From Eledone cirrhosa (Eukaryota > Mollusca > Cephalopoda > Octopoda > Eledonidae), in the NCBI GenBank assembly GCA_964016885.1, contig OZ024759.1, positions 2,792,785-2,856,784 of the forward strand: a stretch of 64,000 nt of DNA. Reading direction: 5' to 3'. The notes below the pieces were generated by a model. It was not told the DNA's origin and made no database searches. It was given only the letters and a program-made list of their open reading frames with translations. Below, one piece after another: positions 15,201-28,089 of this stretch; the stretch's first letter is position 1, and every line of letters starts with the position of its first letter. The translations under genes and the position numbers were made by a program.

Positions 15201-18200
15201 ATGAAAGACACTACCTATGTCATTAACCCTTTCATTAGCATATTTCTAATAAAAGACACAGTCCGTGTCATTAACCCTTTCATTACAATATTTTTAACAA
15301 AAGAGACTGTCTATGTCATTAACCCTTTCATTATCATATTTGTAATGAAAGACACTGTCTATGTCATTAACCCTTTCATTACCATATATCTAACGAAAGA
15401 CACTATCTATGTCATTAACCCTTTCATTATCATATTTCTAATGAAAGACACTGTCTATGTCATTAACCCTTTCATTACCATATTCCTAATGAAAGACACT
15501 GTCTATGTTATTAACCCTTTCTTTTCCTTATTTCTAATGAAAGACACTGTCTATGTCTTTAACCCTTTCTTTTCCTTATTTCTAATGAAAGACACTGTCT
15601 ATGTCATTAACCCTTTCTTTTCCTTATTTCTAATGAAAGACACTGTCTATGTCATTAACCCTTTCATTACCATATTTCTATTGAAAGACACTGTCTACGT
15701 CATTAACCCTTTCATTTCTATAATTATAATGAAAGACACTGTCTATGTCATTAACCCTTTCATTACCATATTTCTATTGAAAGACACTGTCTACGTCATT
15801 AACCCTTTCATTACCATATTTCTAATGAAAGTCACTACTTATGTCATTAACCCCTTCATTACCATATTTCTATTGAAAGACACTGTCCATGTCATTAACC
15901 CTTAACAAAAGACACTGTCTATGTTCTTAACCCTTTCATTACCATATTTCTATTGAAAGACACTATTAATGTCATTAACCCTTATATTACCATATTTCTA
16001 ATGAAAGACACTGTCTATGTCATTAACCTTTCCATTACGATATTTCTAATGAAAGACACTGTCTATGTCCTTAATCCTTTCATTACCATATTTCTAATTA
16101 AATACACCATCAACGTCATTAACCCTTTCATTACCATATTTCTAATGAAAGACACTACCTATGTCATTAACCCTTTCATTAGCATATTTCTAATAAAAGA
16201 CACAGTCCATGTCATTAACCCTTTCATTACAATATTTTTAACAAAACAGACTGTCTATGTCATTAACCCTTTCATTACCATATATCTAATGAAAGACACT
16301 GTCTATGTCATTAACCCTTTCATTATCATATTTCTAATGAAAGACACTGTCTATGTCATTAACCCTTTCATTACCATATTCCTAATGAAAGACACTGTCT
16401 ATGTCATTAACCCTTTCATTACCATATTTTTAATGAAAGACACTGTCTCTGTCATTAACCATTCCATTACAATATTTCTAATGAAAGACACTGTCTATGT
16501 CATTAACCATTTCCTTACCATATTTTAATGAAAGACACTGTCTATGTCATTAACCCTACCATTACCATATTTTTAATGAAAGACACTGCCTATGTCATTA
16601 ACCCATTCATTACCATATATCTAATGAAAGATACTGTCTATGTCATTAACCCTTTCATTACTATATTTCTAATGAAAGACACTGTCTATGTCATTAACCC
16701 TTTCATTGCCATATTTCTAATGAAAGACACTGTCTATGTCATTAACCCTTTCATTACCATATTTCTAATGAAAGACACTGTATATCTCATTAACCGGTTC
16801 ATTACCATATTTCTAATGAAAGACACAGTCTATGTCATTAATCTTTTCATTACCATATTTCAAATGAAAGACACTGTCTATGTCATTAACCCTTTCGTTA
16901 CGATATTTCTGATGAAAGACACTATGTCATTACTCCATTCATTACCATATTTCTAATGAAAGACACTGTCTATGTCATTAACCCTTCCATTACCATAATT
17001 CTAATGAAAGACACTGTCTATGTCATTAAACATTTCATTACTATATTTCTAATGAAAGACACTGTCTATGTCATTAACCCTTCCATTACCATATTTCTAA
17101 TGAAAGACACTGTCTATGTCATTAACCATTTCCTTACCATATTTCTAATGAAAGACATTGTCTATGTTAATTACCCTTCCATTACCATATCTCTAAAGAA
17201 AGACACTGCCTATGTCATTAACCCTTTCATTACCCTATTTCTAATGAAAGACACTGTCTATGTCATTAACACTTTCATTACCATATTTCTAATGAAGACA
17301 CAGTCTATGTCATTAACCCTTTCATTACCATATTTCTATTGAAAGACACTGGCTATGTCATTAACCCTTTCATTACTATATTTCTAATGAAAGTCACTAC
17401 CTATGTCATTAACCCCTTCATTACCATATTTCTATTGAAAGACACTGTCTATGTGATTATCCCTTTCATTACCATATTTCTAATAAAAGACACTGACCAT
17501 GTCATTAACCCTTTTATTACCATATTTCTAACAAAAGACACTGTCTATGTCCTTAACCCTTTCATTACCATATTTCTATTGAAAGACACTGTCTATGTCA
17601 TTAATCCTTTCATTACCATATTTCTAATGAAAGACACTATTAATGTCATTAACCCTTATATTACCATATTTCTAATGAAAGACACTGTCTATGTCCTTAA
17701 TCCTTTCATTACCATATTTCTAATTAAATACACCATCAACGTCATTAACCCATTCATTATCATATTTCTAATGAAAGACACTACCTATGTCATTAACCCT
17801 TTCATTACCATATTTCTAATAAAAGACACAGTCCATGTCATTAACCCTTTCATTACAATATTTCTAACAAAAGAGACTGTCTATGTCATTACCCCTTTCA
17901 TTATCATATTTGTAATGAAAGACACTGTCTATGTCATTAACCCTTTCATTACCATATATCTAATGAAAGACACTGTCTATGTCATTAACCCTTTCATTAT
18001 CATATTTCTAATGAAAGACACTGTCTATGTCATTAACCCTTTCAGTACCATATTCCTAATGAAAGACACTGTCTATGTCATTAACCCTTTCATTACCATA
18101 TTTTTAATGAAAGACACTGTCTATGTCATTAACCCTTTCATTACCATAATTCTAATGAAAGACACTGTCTATGTCATTAACCATTTCATTACAATATTTC

Positions 18201-20917
18201 TAATGAAAGACACTGTCTATGTCATTAACCATTTCCTTACCATATTTTAATGAAAGACACTGTCTATGTCATTAACACAACCATTACCATATTTTTAATG
18301 AAAGACACTGCCTATGTCATTAACCCTTTCATTACCATATGTCTAATGAAAGACACTGTCTATGTCATTAACCCTTTCATTACTATATTTCTAATGAAAG
18401 ACACTGTCTATGTCTTTAACCCTTTCATTACCATATTTCTAATGAAAGACACTGTCTATGTCATTAATCCTTTCATTACCATATTTCTAATGAAAGACAT
18501 TGTATATCTCATTAACCGGTTCATTACCATATTTCTAATGAAAGACACAGTCTATGTCATTAATCTTTTCATTACCATATTTCAAATGAAAGACAAAGTC
18601 TATGTCATTAACCCTTTCGTTACGATATTTCTAATGAAATACACTATCTATGTCATTACCCCTTTCATTATCATATTTCTAATGAAAGACACTGTCTATG
18701 TCATTAACCCTTCCATTACCATAATTCTAATGAAAGACACTGTCTATGTCATTAAACATTTCATTACTATATTTCTAATGAAAGACACTGTCTATGTCAT
18801 TAACCCTTCCATTACCATATTTCTTATGAAAGACACTGTCTATGTAATTAACCATTTCCTTACCATATTTCTAATGAAAGACATTGTCTATGTTAATTAC
18901 CCTTTCATTACCATATCTCTAATGAAAGACACTGCCTATGTCATTAACCCTTTCATTACCCTATTTCTAATGAAAGACACTGTCTATGTCATTAATACTT
19001 TCATTACCATATTTCTAATGAAGACACTGTCTATGTCATTAACCCTTTCATTACCATATTTCTAATGAAAGTCACTACCTATGTCATTAACCCCTTCATT
19101 ACCATATTTCTATTGAAAGACACTGTCTATGTGATTATCCCTTTCATTACCATATTTCTAATAAAAGACACTGACCATGTCATTAACCCTTTTATTACCA
19201 TATTTCTAACAAAAGACACTGTCTATGTCCTTAACCCTTTCATTACCTTATTTCTATTGAAAGACACTGTCTGTGTCATTAACCCTTTCATTACCATATT
19301 TCTAATGAAAGACACTATTAATGTCGTTTACCCTTATATTACCATATTTCTAATGAAAGACACTGTCTATGTCCTTAATCCTTTCAGTACCATATTTCTA
19401 ATTAAATACACCATCAACGTCATTAACCCATTCATTATCATATTTCTAATGAAAGACACTACCTATGTCATTAACCCTTTCATTACCATATTTCTAATAA
19501 AAGACACAGTCCATGTCATTAACCCTTTCATTATCATATTTGTAATGAAAGACACTGTCTATGTCATTAACCCTTTCATTACCATATATCTAATGAAAGA
19601 CACTGTCTATGTCATTAACCCTTTCATTATCATATTTCTAATGAAAGACACTGTCTATGTCATTAACCCTTTCATTACCATATTCCTAATGAAAGACACT
19701 GTCTATGTCATTAACCCTTTCATTACCATATTTTTAATGAAAGACACTGTCTATGTCATTAACCATTTCATTACAATATTTCTAATGAAAGACACTGTCT
19801 ATGTCATTAACCATTTCCTTACCATTTTTTAATGAAAGACACTGTCTATGTCATTAACACTACAATTACCATATTTTTAATGAAAGACACTGCCTATGTC
19901 ATTAACCCTTTCATTACCATATGTCTAATGAAAGACACTGTCTATGTCATTAACCCTTTCATTACTATATTTCTAATGAAAGACACTGTCTATGTCTTTA
20001 ACCCTTTCATTACCATATTTCTAATGAAAGACACTGTCTATGTCATTAACTCTTTCATTACCATATTTTTAATGAAAGACACTGTCTATGTCATTAACCA
20101 TTTCATTACAATATTTCTAATGAAAGACACTGTCTATGTCATTAACCATTTCCTTACCATATTTTAATGAAAGACACTGCCTATGTCATTAACCCTACCA
20201 TTACCATATTTTTAATGAAAGACACTGCCTATGTCATTAACCCTTTCATTTACATATTTCTAATGAAATACACTGTCTATGTCATTAACCCTTTCATTAC
20301 CATATTTCTAATGAAAGACACTGTCTATGTCATTACCCCTTTCATTACCATATTTTTACTGAAAGACACTGCCTATGTCATTAACCCTTTCATTACCATA
20401 TTTCTAATGAAAGACACTGTCTATGTCATTAACCCTTTCTTTTCCTTATTTCTAATGAAAGACATTGTCTATGTCTTTAACCCTTTCTTTTCCTTATTTC
20501 TAATAAAAGACAATGTCTATGTCATTAACCCTTTCATTACCATATTTCTAATGAAAGACACTGTCTATGTCATTAACACTTTCATTACCAAATTTCTAAT
20601 GAAGACACTGTCTATGTCATTAACCCTTTCATTACCATATTTCTATTGAAAGACACTGTCTACGTCATTAACTCTTTCATTACTATAATTATAATGAAAG
20701 ACACTGTCTATGTCATTAACCCTTTCATTACCATATTTCTATTGAAAGACAGTGTCTACGTCATTAACCCTTTCATTACCATATTTCTAATGAAAGTCAC
20801 TACCTATGTCATTAACCCCTTCATTACCATATTTCTATTGAAAGACACTGTCCATGTCATTAACCCGTAACAAAAGACACTGTCTATGTCCTTAACCCTT
20901 TCATTACCATATTTCTA

Positions 20918-22354
20918 TTGAAAGACACAGTCCATGTCATTAACCCTTTCATTACAATATTTTTAACAAAAGAGACTGTCTATGTCATTAACCCTTTCAT
21001 TATCATATTTGTAATGAAAGACACTGTCTATGTCATTAACCCTTTCATTACCATATATCTAATGAAAGACACTGTCTATGTCATTAACCCTTTCATTATC
21101 ATATTTCTAATGAAAGACACTGTCTATGTCATTAACCCTTTCATTACCATATTCCTAATGAAAGACACTGTCTATGTCATTAACCCTTTCATTACCATAT
21201 TTTTAATGAAAGACACTGTCTCTGTCATTAACCATTTCATTACAATATTTCTAATGAAAGACACTGTCTATGTCATTAACCATTTCCTTACCATATTTTA
21301 ATGAAAGACACTGTCTAAGTTATTAACCCTACCATTACCATATTTTTAATGAAAGACACTGCCTATGTCATTAACCCTTTCATTACCATATATCTAATGA
21401 AAGACACTGTCTATGTCATTAACCCTTTCATTACTATATTTCTAATGAAAGACACTGTCTATGTCATTAACCCTTTCATTACCATATTTCTAATGAAAGA
21501 CACTGTCTATTTCATTAACCCTTTGATTACCATATTTCTAATGAAAGACACTGTCTATTTCATTAACCCTTCCATTACCATATATATAATGAAAGACACT
21601 GCTATGTTATTAACCCTTTCATTAACATATTTCTAATGAAAGAAACTGTCTATGTCATTACCCTTTTCATTACCATATTTCTAATGAAAGACACTGTGTA
21701 TGTCATTAACCCTTTCATTACGATATTCCTAATGAAAGACACTGTGTATGTCATTAATCCGTTCATTACTATATTTCTAATGAAAGACACTGTCTATGTC
21801 ATTAACCCTTCCATTACCAGATTTCTAATGAAAGACACTGTCTATGTCTTTAACCCTTTCATTTCCTTATTTCTAATGAAAGACACTGCCTATGTCATTA
21901 ACCCTTTCATTACCATATTTCTAATGAAAGACACAGTCTATGTCATTAACCCTTTCATTACCATATTTCTAATGAAAGACACTGTCTATGTCATTAACCC
22001 TTTCATTACCATATTTTTAATGAAGGACACTGTCTCTGTCATTAACCATTTCATTACAATATTTCTAATGAACGACACTGTCTATGTCATTAACCATTTC
22101 CTTACCATATTTTAATGAAAGACACCGTCCATGTCATTAACCCTACCATTACCTTATTTTTAATGAAAGACACTGCCTATGTCATTAACCCTTTCATTAC
22201 CATATATCTAATGAAAGACACAGTCTATGTCATTAACCCTTTCATTACTATATTTCTAATGAAAGACACTGTCTATGTCATTAATCCTTTCATTACCATA
22301 TTTCTAATGAAAGACACTGTCTATGTCATTAACCCTTTCATTACCATATTTCTA
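20918..22354. repeat. higher-order block of 1437 bp, copy 1
   Basis: An ordered series of 30 variant units repeats directly with an offset of 1437 bases (30 units less three bases from three 47-base units). The peptides from 21636-22115 and 23073-23552 are identical over 159 residues, and those from 21349-21636 and 22786-23073 differ at one residue. Confidence 0.9.
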
Positions 22355-23791
22355 TTGAAAGACACAGTCCATGTCATTAACCCTTTCATTACAATATTTT
22401 TAACAAAAGAGACTGTCTATGTCATTAACCCTTTCATTATCATATTTGTAATGAAAGACACTGTCTATGTCATTAACCCTTTCATTACCATATATCTAAT
22501 GAAAGACACTGTCTATGTCATTAACCCTTTCATTATCATATTTCTAATGAAAGACACTGTCTATGTCATTAACCCTTTCATTACCATATTCCTAATGAAA
22601 GACACTGTCTATGTCATTAACCCTTTCATTACCATATTTTTAATGAAAGACACTGTCTCTGTCATTAACCATTTCATTACAATATTTCTAATGAAAGACA
22701 CTGTCTATGTCATTAACCATTTCCTTACCATATTTTAATGAAAGACACTGTCTAAGTTATTAACCCTACCATTACCATATTTTTAATGAAAGACACTGCC
22801 TATGTCATTAACCCTTTCATTACCATATATCTAATGAAAGACACTGTCTATGTCATTAACCCTTTCATTACTATATTTCTAATGAAAGACACTGTCTATG
22901 TCATTAACCCTTTCATTGCCATATTTCTAATGAAAGACACTGTCTATTTCATTAACCCTTTGATTACCATATTTCTAATGAAAGACACTGTCTATTTCAT
23001 TAACCCTTCCATTACCATATATATAATGAAAGACACTGCTATGTTATTAACCCTTTCATTAACATATTTCTAATGAAAGAAACTGTCTATGTCATTACCC
23101 TTTTCATTACCATATTTCTAATGAAAGACACTGTGTATGTCATTAACCCTTTCATTACGATATTCCTAATGAAAGACACTGTGTATGTCATTAATCCGTT
23201 CATTACTATATTTCTAATGAAAGACACTGTCTATGTCATTAACCCTTCCATTACCAGATTTCTAATGAAAGACACTGTCTATGTCTTTAACCCTTTCATT
23301 TCCTTATTTCTAATGAAAGACACTGCCTATGTCATTAACCCTTTCATTACCATATTTCTAATGAAAGACACAGTCTATGTCATTAACCCTTTCATTACCA
23401 TATTTCTAATGAAAGACACTGTCTATGTCATTAACCCTTTCATTACCATATTTTTAATGAAGGACACTGTCTCTGTCATTAACCATTTCATTACAATATT
23501 TCTAATGAACGACACTGTCTATGTCATTAACCATTTCCTTACCATATTTTAATGAAAGACACCGTCCATGTCATTAACCCTACCATTACCTTATTTTTAA
23601 TGAAAGACACTGCCTATGTCATTAACCCTTTCATTACCATATATCTAATGAAAGACACTGTCTATGTCATTAACCCTTTCATTACTATATTTCTAATGAA
23701 AGACACTGTCTATGTCATTAATCCTTTCATTACCATATTTCTAATGAAAGACACTGTCTATGTCATTAACCCTTTCATTACCATATTTCTA
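22355..23791. repeat. higher-order block of 1437 bp, copy 2
   Basis: Direct tandem copy of 20918-22354. Identity stops at about 23792, where the next unit reads KDTVYVIN instead of KDTVHVIN. The near-identity marks it as one of the youngest duplications in the array. Confidence 0.9.
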
Positions 23792-25183
23792 TTGAAAGAC
23801 ACTGTCTATGTCATTAACCCTTTCATTACTATATTTCTAATGAAAGACACTGTCTATGTCATTAACTCTTTCATTACCATATTTCTATTGAAAGACACTG
23901 TCTACGTCATTAACCCTTTCATTACCATATTTCTAATGAAAGTCACTACCTATGTCATTAACCCCTTCATTACCATATTTCTATTGAAAGACACTGTCTA
24001 TGTCCTTAACCCTTTTATTACCATATTTCTAACAAAAGACACTGTCTATGTCCTTAACCCTTTCATTACCATATTTCTATTGAAAGACACTGTCTATGTC
24101 ATTAACCCTTTCATTACCAGATTTCTAATGAAAGACACTATTAACGTCATTAACCCTTATATTACCATATTTCTAATGAAAGACACTGTCTATGTGATTA
24201 ACCCTTTCATTACCATATTTCTAATAAAAGACACTGACCATGTCATTAACCCTTTCATTACCATATTTCTAATGAAAGACACTATTAATGTCATTAACCC
24301 TTATATTATGATATTTCTAATGAAAGACACTGTCTATATCCTTAATCCTTTCATTACCATATTTCTAAGTAAATACACCATCAACGTCATTAACCCATTC
24401 GTTATCATATTTCTAATGAAAGACACTACCTATGACATTAACCCTTTCATTACCATATTTCTAATAAAAGACACAGTCCATGTCATTAACCCTTTCATTA
24501 CAATATTTCTAACAAAAGAGACTGTCTATGTCATTAACCCTTTCATTATCATATTTGTAATGAAAGACACTGTCTATGTCATTAACCCTTTCATTACCAT
24601 ATATCTAATGAAAGACACTGTCTATGTCATTAACCCTTTCATTATCATATTTCTAATGAAAGACACTGTCTATGTCATTAACCCTTTCATTACCATATTC
24701 CTAATGAAAGACACTGTCTATGTCATTAACCCTTTCATTACCATATTTTTATTGAAAGACACTGTCTCTGTCATTAACCATTTCATTACAATATTCCTAA
24801 TGAAAGACACTGTCTATGTCATTAACCATTTCCTTACCATATTTTAATGAAAGACACTGCCTATGTCATTAACCCTACCATTACCATATTTTTAATGAAA
24901 GACACTGCCTATGTCATTAACCCTTTCATTACCATATATCTAATGAAAGACACTGTCTATGTCATTAACCCTTCCATTACTATATTTCTAATGAAAGACA
25001 CTGTCTATGTCATTAACCCTTTCATTACCATATTTCTAATGAAAGACACTGTCTATGTCATTAACCCTTTCATTACCATATTTGTAATGAAAGACACTGT
25101 CTATGTCATTAACCGGTTCATTACCATATTTCTAATGAAAGACACAGTCTATATCAATAATCTTTTCATTACCATATTTCTAA

Positions 25184-25352
25184 GGCGCCTCCTCTCTATT
25201 GAGGATTTTGTTAAAAATTTTATTTTTTGTGTAATCTTATTTTATTTTTATATTTTGTTATTGCCTCCTCCTTATTGAGGACGCCTTTTTGTGTAAACTC
25301 CCCCCTTTGTACTTGTCCCACTTTTGATGCCCTGGTGGCAAATAAAAGAAAT
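25184..25352 (+). mobile_element. 5'-truncated Tx1-type LINE tail inserted in the 48-bp array
   Basis: These 169 bases are unrelated to the array. Their 3' end (gccctggtggcaaataaa, agaaat) and the gtaaactccccccttt / cttattgaggac words match, in the same sense, the 3' UTR of the Tx1-type LINE at 51695-57279 (read on the minus strand). The word ccatatttctaa occurs directly before (25172-25183) and directly after (25353-25364). The array resumes in the middle of a unit, so this is a 12-base target-site duplication. There is no coding capacity. The insert contains its own imperfect duplication of cctcct..attgagga. Confidence 0.88.
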
Positions 25353-27231
25353 CCATATTTCTAATGAAAGACACTGTCTATGTCATTAACCCTTTCGTTA
25401 CCATATTTCTAATGAAAGAGACTATCTATGTCATTACCCCTTTCATTACCATATTTCTAATGAAAGACACTGTCTATGTCATTAACCCTTCCATTACCAT
25501 AATTCTAATGAAAGACACTGTCTATGTCTTTAATCCTTTCATTTCCTTATTTCTAATGAAAGACACTGTCTATGTCATTAACCCTTTCATTACCATATTT
25601 CTAATGAAAGACACTGTCTATGTCATTAACCCTTTCAATACCCGATTTCTAATGAAAGACACTGTCTATGTCATTAACCATTTCCTTACCATATTTCTAA
25701 TGAAAGACATTGTCTATGTCAATTACCCTTTCATTACCATATCTCTAATGAAAGACACTGCCTATGTCATTAACCCTTTCATTACCCTATTTCTAATGAA
25801 AGACACTGTCTATGTCATTAACCCTTTCATTACCCTATCTCTAATGAAAGACACTGTCTATGTCCTTAATCCTTTCATTACCATATTTCTAATTAAATAC
25901 ACTGTCAACGTCATTAACCCTTTTATTACCATATTTCTAATGAAAGACACTACCTATGTCATTAACCCTTTCATTACCATATTTCTAATAAAAGACACAG
26001 TCCATGTCATTAACCCTTCCATTACAATATTTCTAACAAAAGAGACTGTCAATGTCATTAACCCTTTCATTATCATATTTCTAATGAAAGACACTGTCTA
26101 TGTCTTTAACCCTTTCATTACCATATTCCTAATGATAGACACTGTCTATGTCATTAACCCTTTCATTACCATATTTTTAATGAAAGACACTGTCCCTGTC
26201 ATTAACCCTTTCATTACCATATTTCTAATGAAAGACACTGTTTATGTCATTAACCCTTTCATTAACATATATCTAATGAAATACACTGTCTATGTCATTA
26301 ACCCTTTCATTACCATATTTCTAATGAAAGACACTGTCTATGTCATTAACCATTTCCTTACCATATTTTTAATGAAAGACACTGCCTATGTCATTAACCC
26401 TTTCATTACCATATATCTAATGAAAGACACTGTCTATGTCATTAACTCTTTCATTACTATATTTCTAATGAAAGACACTGTATATCTCATTAACCGGTTC
26501 ATTACCATATTTCTAATGAAAGACACAGTCTATGTCATTAATCTTTTCATTACCATATTTCTAGTGAAAGACACTGTCTATGTCATTAACCCTTTCGTTA
26601 CCATATTTCTAATGAAAGACCCTGTCTATGTCATTAACCCTTTCATTACCATATTTCAAATGAAAGACACTGTTTATGTCATTAACCCTTTCATTAACAT
26701 ATATCTAATGAAATACACTGTCTATGTCATTAACCCTTTCATTACCATATTTCTAATGAAAGACACTGTCTATGTCATTAACCATTTCCTTACCATATTT
26801 TTAATGAAAGACACTGCCTATGTCATTAACCCTTTCATTACCATATATCTAATGAAAGACACTGTCTATGTCATTAACTCTTTCATTACTATATTTCTAA
26901 TGAAAGACACTGTATATCTCATTAACCGGTTCATTACCATATTTCTAATGAAAGACACAGTCTATGTCATTAATCTTTTCATTACCATATTTCTAATGAA
27001 AGACACTGTCTATGTCATTAACCCTTTCGTTACCATATTTCTAATGAAAGACACTGTCTATGTCATTAACCCTTTCATTACCATATTTCAAATGAAAGAC
27101 ACTGTCTATGTCATTAACCCTTTCATTACTATATTTCTAATGAAAGACACTGTCTATGTCATTAACCATTTCCTTACCATATTTCTAATGAAAGACAGTA
27201 CCTATGTTTAACCTGGAATTTACATTTTCAG

Positions 27232-27376
27232 ACGATGATGACGAGAGATGACAATGTGATATTAATAAGTGAACCAAGTGGTAAAACAACTGTTGAACAC
27301 CAAGATGGCACAAGAATCACGTCCTATTTTGAGAAGGTTTATATGTCGGAATTTCGCAAAATTAGCTGCCCAAACT
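27232..27376 (+). CDS. SPAG17: SPAG17/PF6-like central-apparatus protein, internal exon
   Basis: This is a 145-base exon. It is preceded by a splice acceptor (tttacattttcag) and followed by a strong donor (gtaagt at 27377). It opens in phase 0 and encodes TMMTRDDNVILISEPSGKTT, then VEHQDGTRITSYFE and KISCPN, leaving one base of a split codon. The R-D-D-N-V start and the E-H-x-DGTRIT motif are typical of the C-terminal half of SPAG17 (PF6), a large protein of the C1a projection of the central pair in motile cilia and sperm flagella. The family call is from memory of the family, without a search. The next exon is 43961-44750, whose phase fits exactly. The 48-bp array ends only about 24 bases upstream, so the acceptor sits at the array's edge; tttaac at 27208-27213 is a possible branch point. 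Confidence 0.8.
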
Positions 27377-27529
27377 GTAAGTCTAATTATATATATATAC
27401 ATAATCATTATTTAATGGCCAAAAGTAGAAACAATTATTTAATGACCATTTTCCCTTTTACATACAAATGTACATATATATATATATCCATCCATACATA
27501 TATATTTATATACACACATATCTATATGT

Positions 27530-27546
<17 letters not shown>

Positions 27547-27583
<37 letters not shown>
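27547..27583. repeat. (TA)n microsatellite at the left edge of the Penelope-like element
   Basis: A run of about 18 TA dinucleotides follows a less regular tatatc region from 27475. It abuts the 3' end of the minus-strand Penelope-like element and is mirrored by (TA)n at 34358-34376 on the other side. Confidence 0.9.
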
Positions 27584-27586
<3 letters not shown>

Positions 27587-28089
27587 GAGAGTAAAACAAA
27601 GAAGCCTTCAATACATCAAAAGTCTTTATTAGCCGACAATGTTTCGTCCTATTAAGGACTCATCAGGGCAATTAAAACAACAAGAAATAATATCGGCAGA
27701 TACAAGCCGGAAGCTCCGAAGAATATGGAGTGTACATACACTAAAGTATTGCAAAAATATATAATAAAAATATATGATAAAAATTACTAAGGATGTATAT
27801 AACATTAAGAACCATATTACAAATATAGTCCAAAGCAAAAAAAAACACTAGAGCTAAACAAAGGTGGTTATATAGAGCAGGAATTATATATAATACAATA
27901 TATAATATACCTTTACCAACATTAAAATTACAATAAAAATCAAAAGATACAATATGCATATGTATATATGTGCGCACACGTACACACACATACACATACA
28001 ACAATACACACATCCATCTTCAACTGCACAAATTAAACCTTATTAAGAATTTGAATATAAAAATAAGCATGATAGGAATGAAAATAATA
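27587..28089 (-). mobile_element. Penelope-like element, 3' terminal segment
   Basis: This AT-rich segment carries a hammerhead ribozyme motif (27630-27671) about 45 bases before its end at the (TA)n run. I take it as the 3' end of the element whose ORF lies at 31775-34345 on the same strand. Both outer ends abut (TA)n, and the RTE copy at 28090-30396 lies between the two parts. Most of the segment (27680-28080) shows no coding capacity. The join of the two parts is an inference. Confidence 0.65.
27630..27671 (-). ncRNA. hammerhead ribozyme, type I, Penelope-like element end
   Basis: Read on the minus strand, the full conserved core is present. CUGAUGA is at 27666-27660. Stem II is GUCC/GGAC with loop UUAAUA (27659-27646). 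GAAA is at 27645-27642. Stem III is minimal: the A-C and G-U strands enclose AUU. The cleavage triplet GUC ends at 27635. Stem I pairs GCC (27669-27667) with GGC (27634-27632), then a U-U mismatch and one more U-A pair. Minimal type I hammerheads are known from the terminal repeats of Penelope-like elements, where they process transcripts. Stem I is short, so activity is likely but not certain. Confidence 0.85.

Larger units (their letters stand above)
2721..27207. repeat. 24.5-kb satellite array, 48-bp unit, about 500 copies
   Basis: The unit begins atgaaagacactgtctatg, continues tcattaaccctttcattac and ends catatttcta, 48 bases in all. In one plus frame it reads MKDTVYVINPFITIFL, so open frames of up to 784 codons appear (9061-11415, 25364-27211, 13042-14715). 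Each frame ends at single-base gains or losses, such as the 47-base variant with atattttaatg, or at rare stops. Replacement changes (P to H, V to A, F to Y, D to G) are as evident as silent ones, which argues against a selected protein. Length variants and shared sub-blocks show higher-order amplification. The only foreign insert is at 25184-25352. The array begins at the edge of the LINE relic and ends about 24 bases before a splice acceptor, so it is probably transcribed as SPAG17 intron. Confidence 0.97.

Noticed and set aside
27377..27594. Extension of the first SPAG17 exon into YIYIYI-type codons
   Set aside because: A strong gtaagt donor at 27377 ends the exon; the rest is TA/TATC microsatellite.
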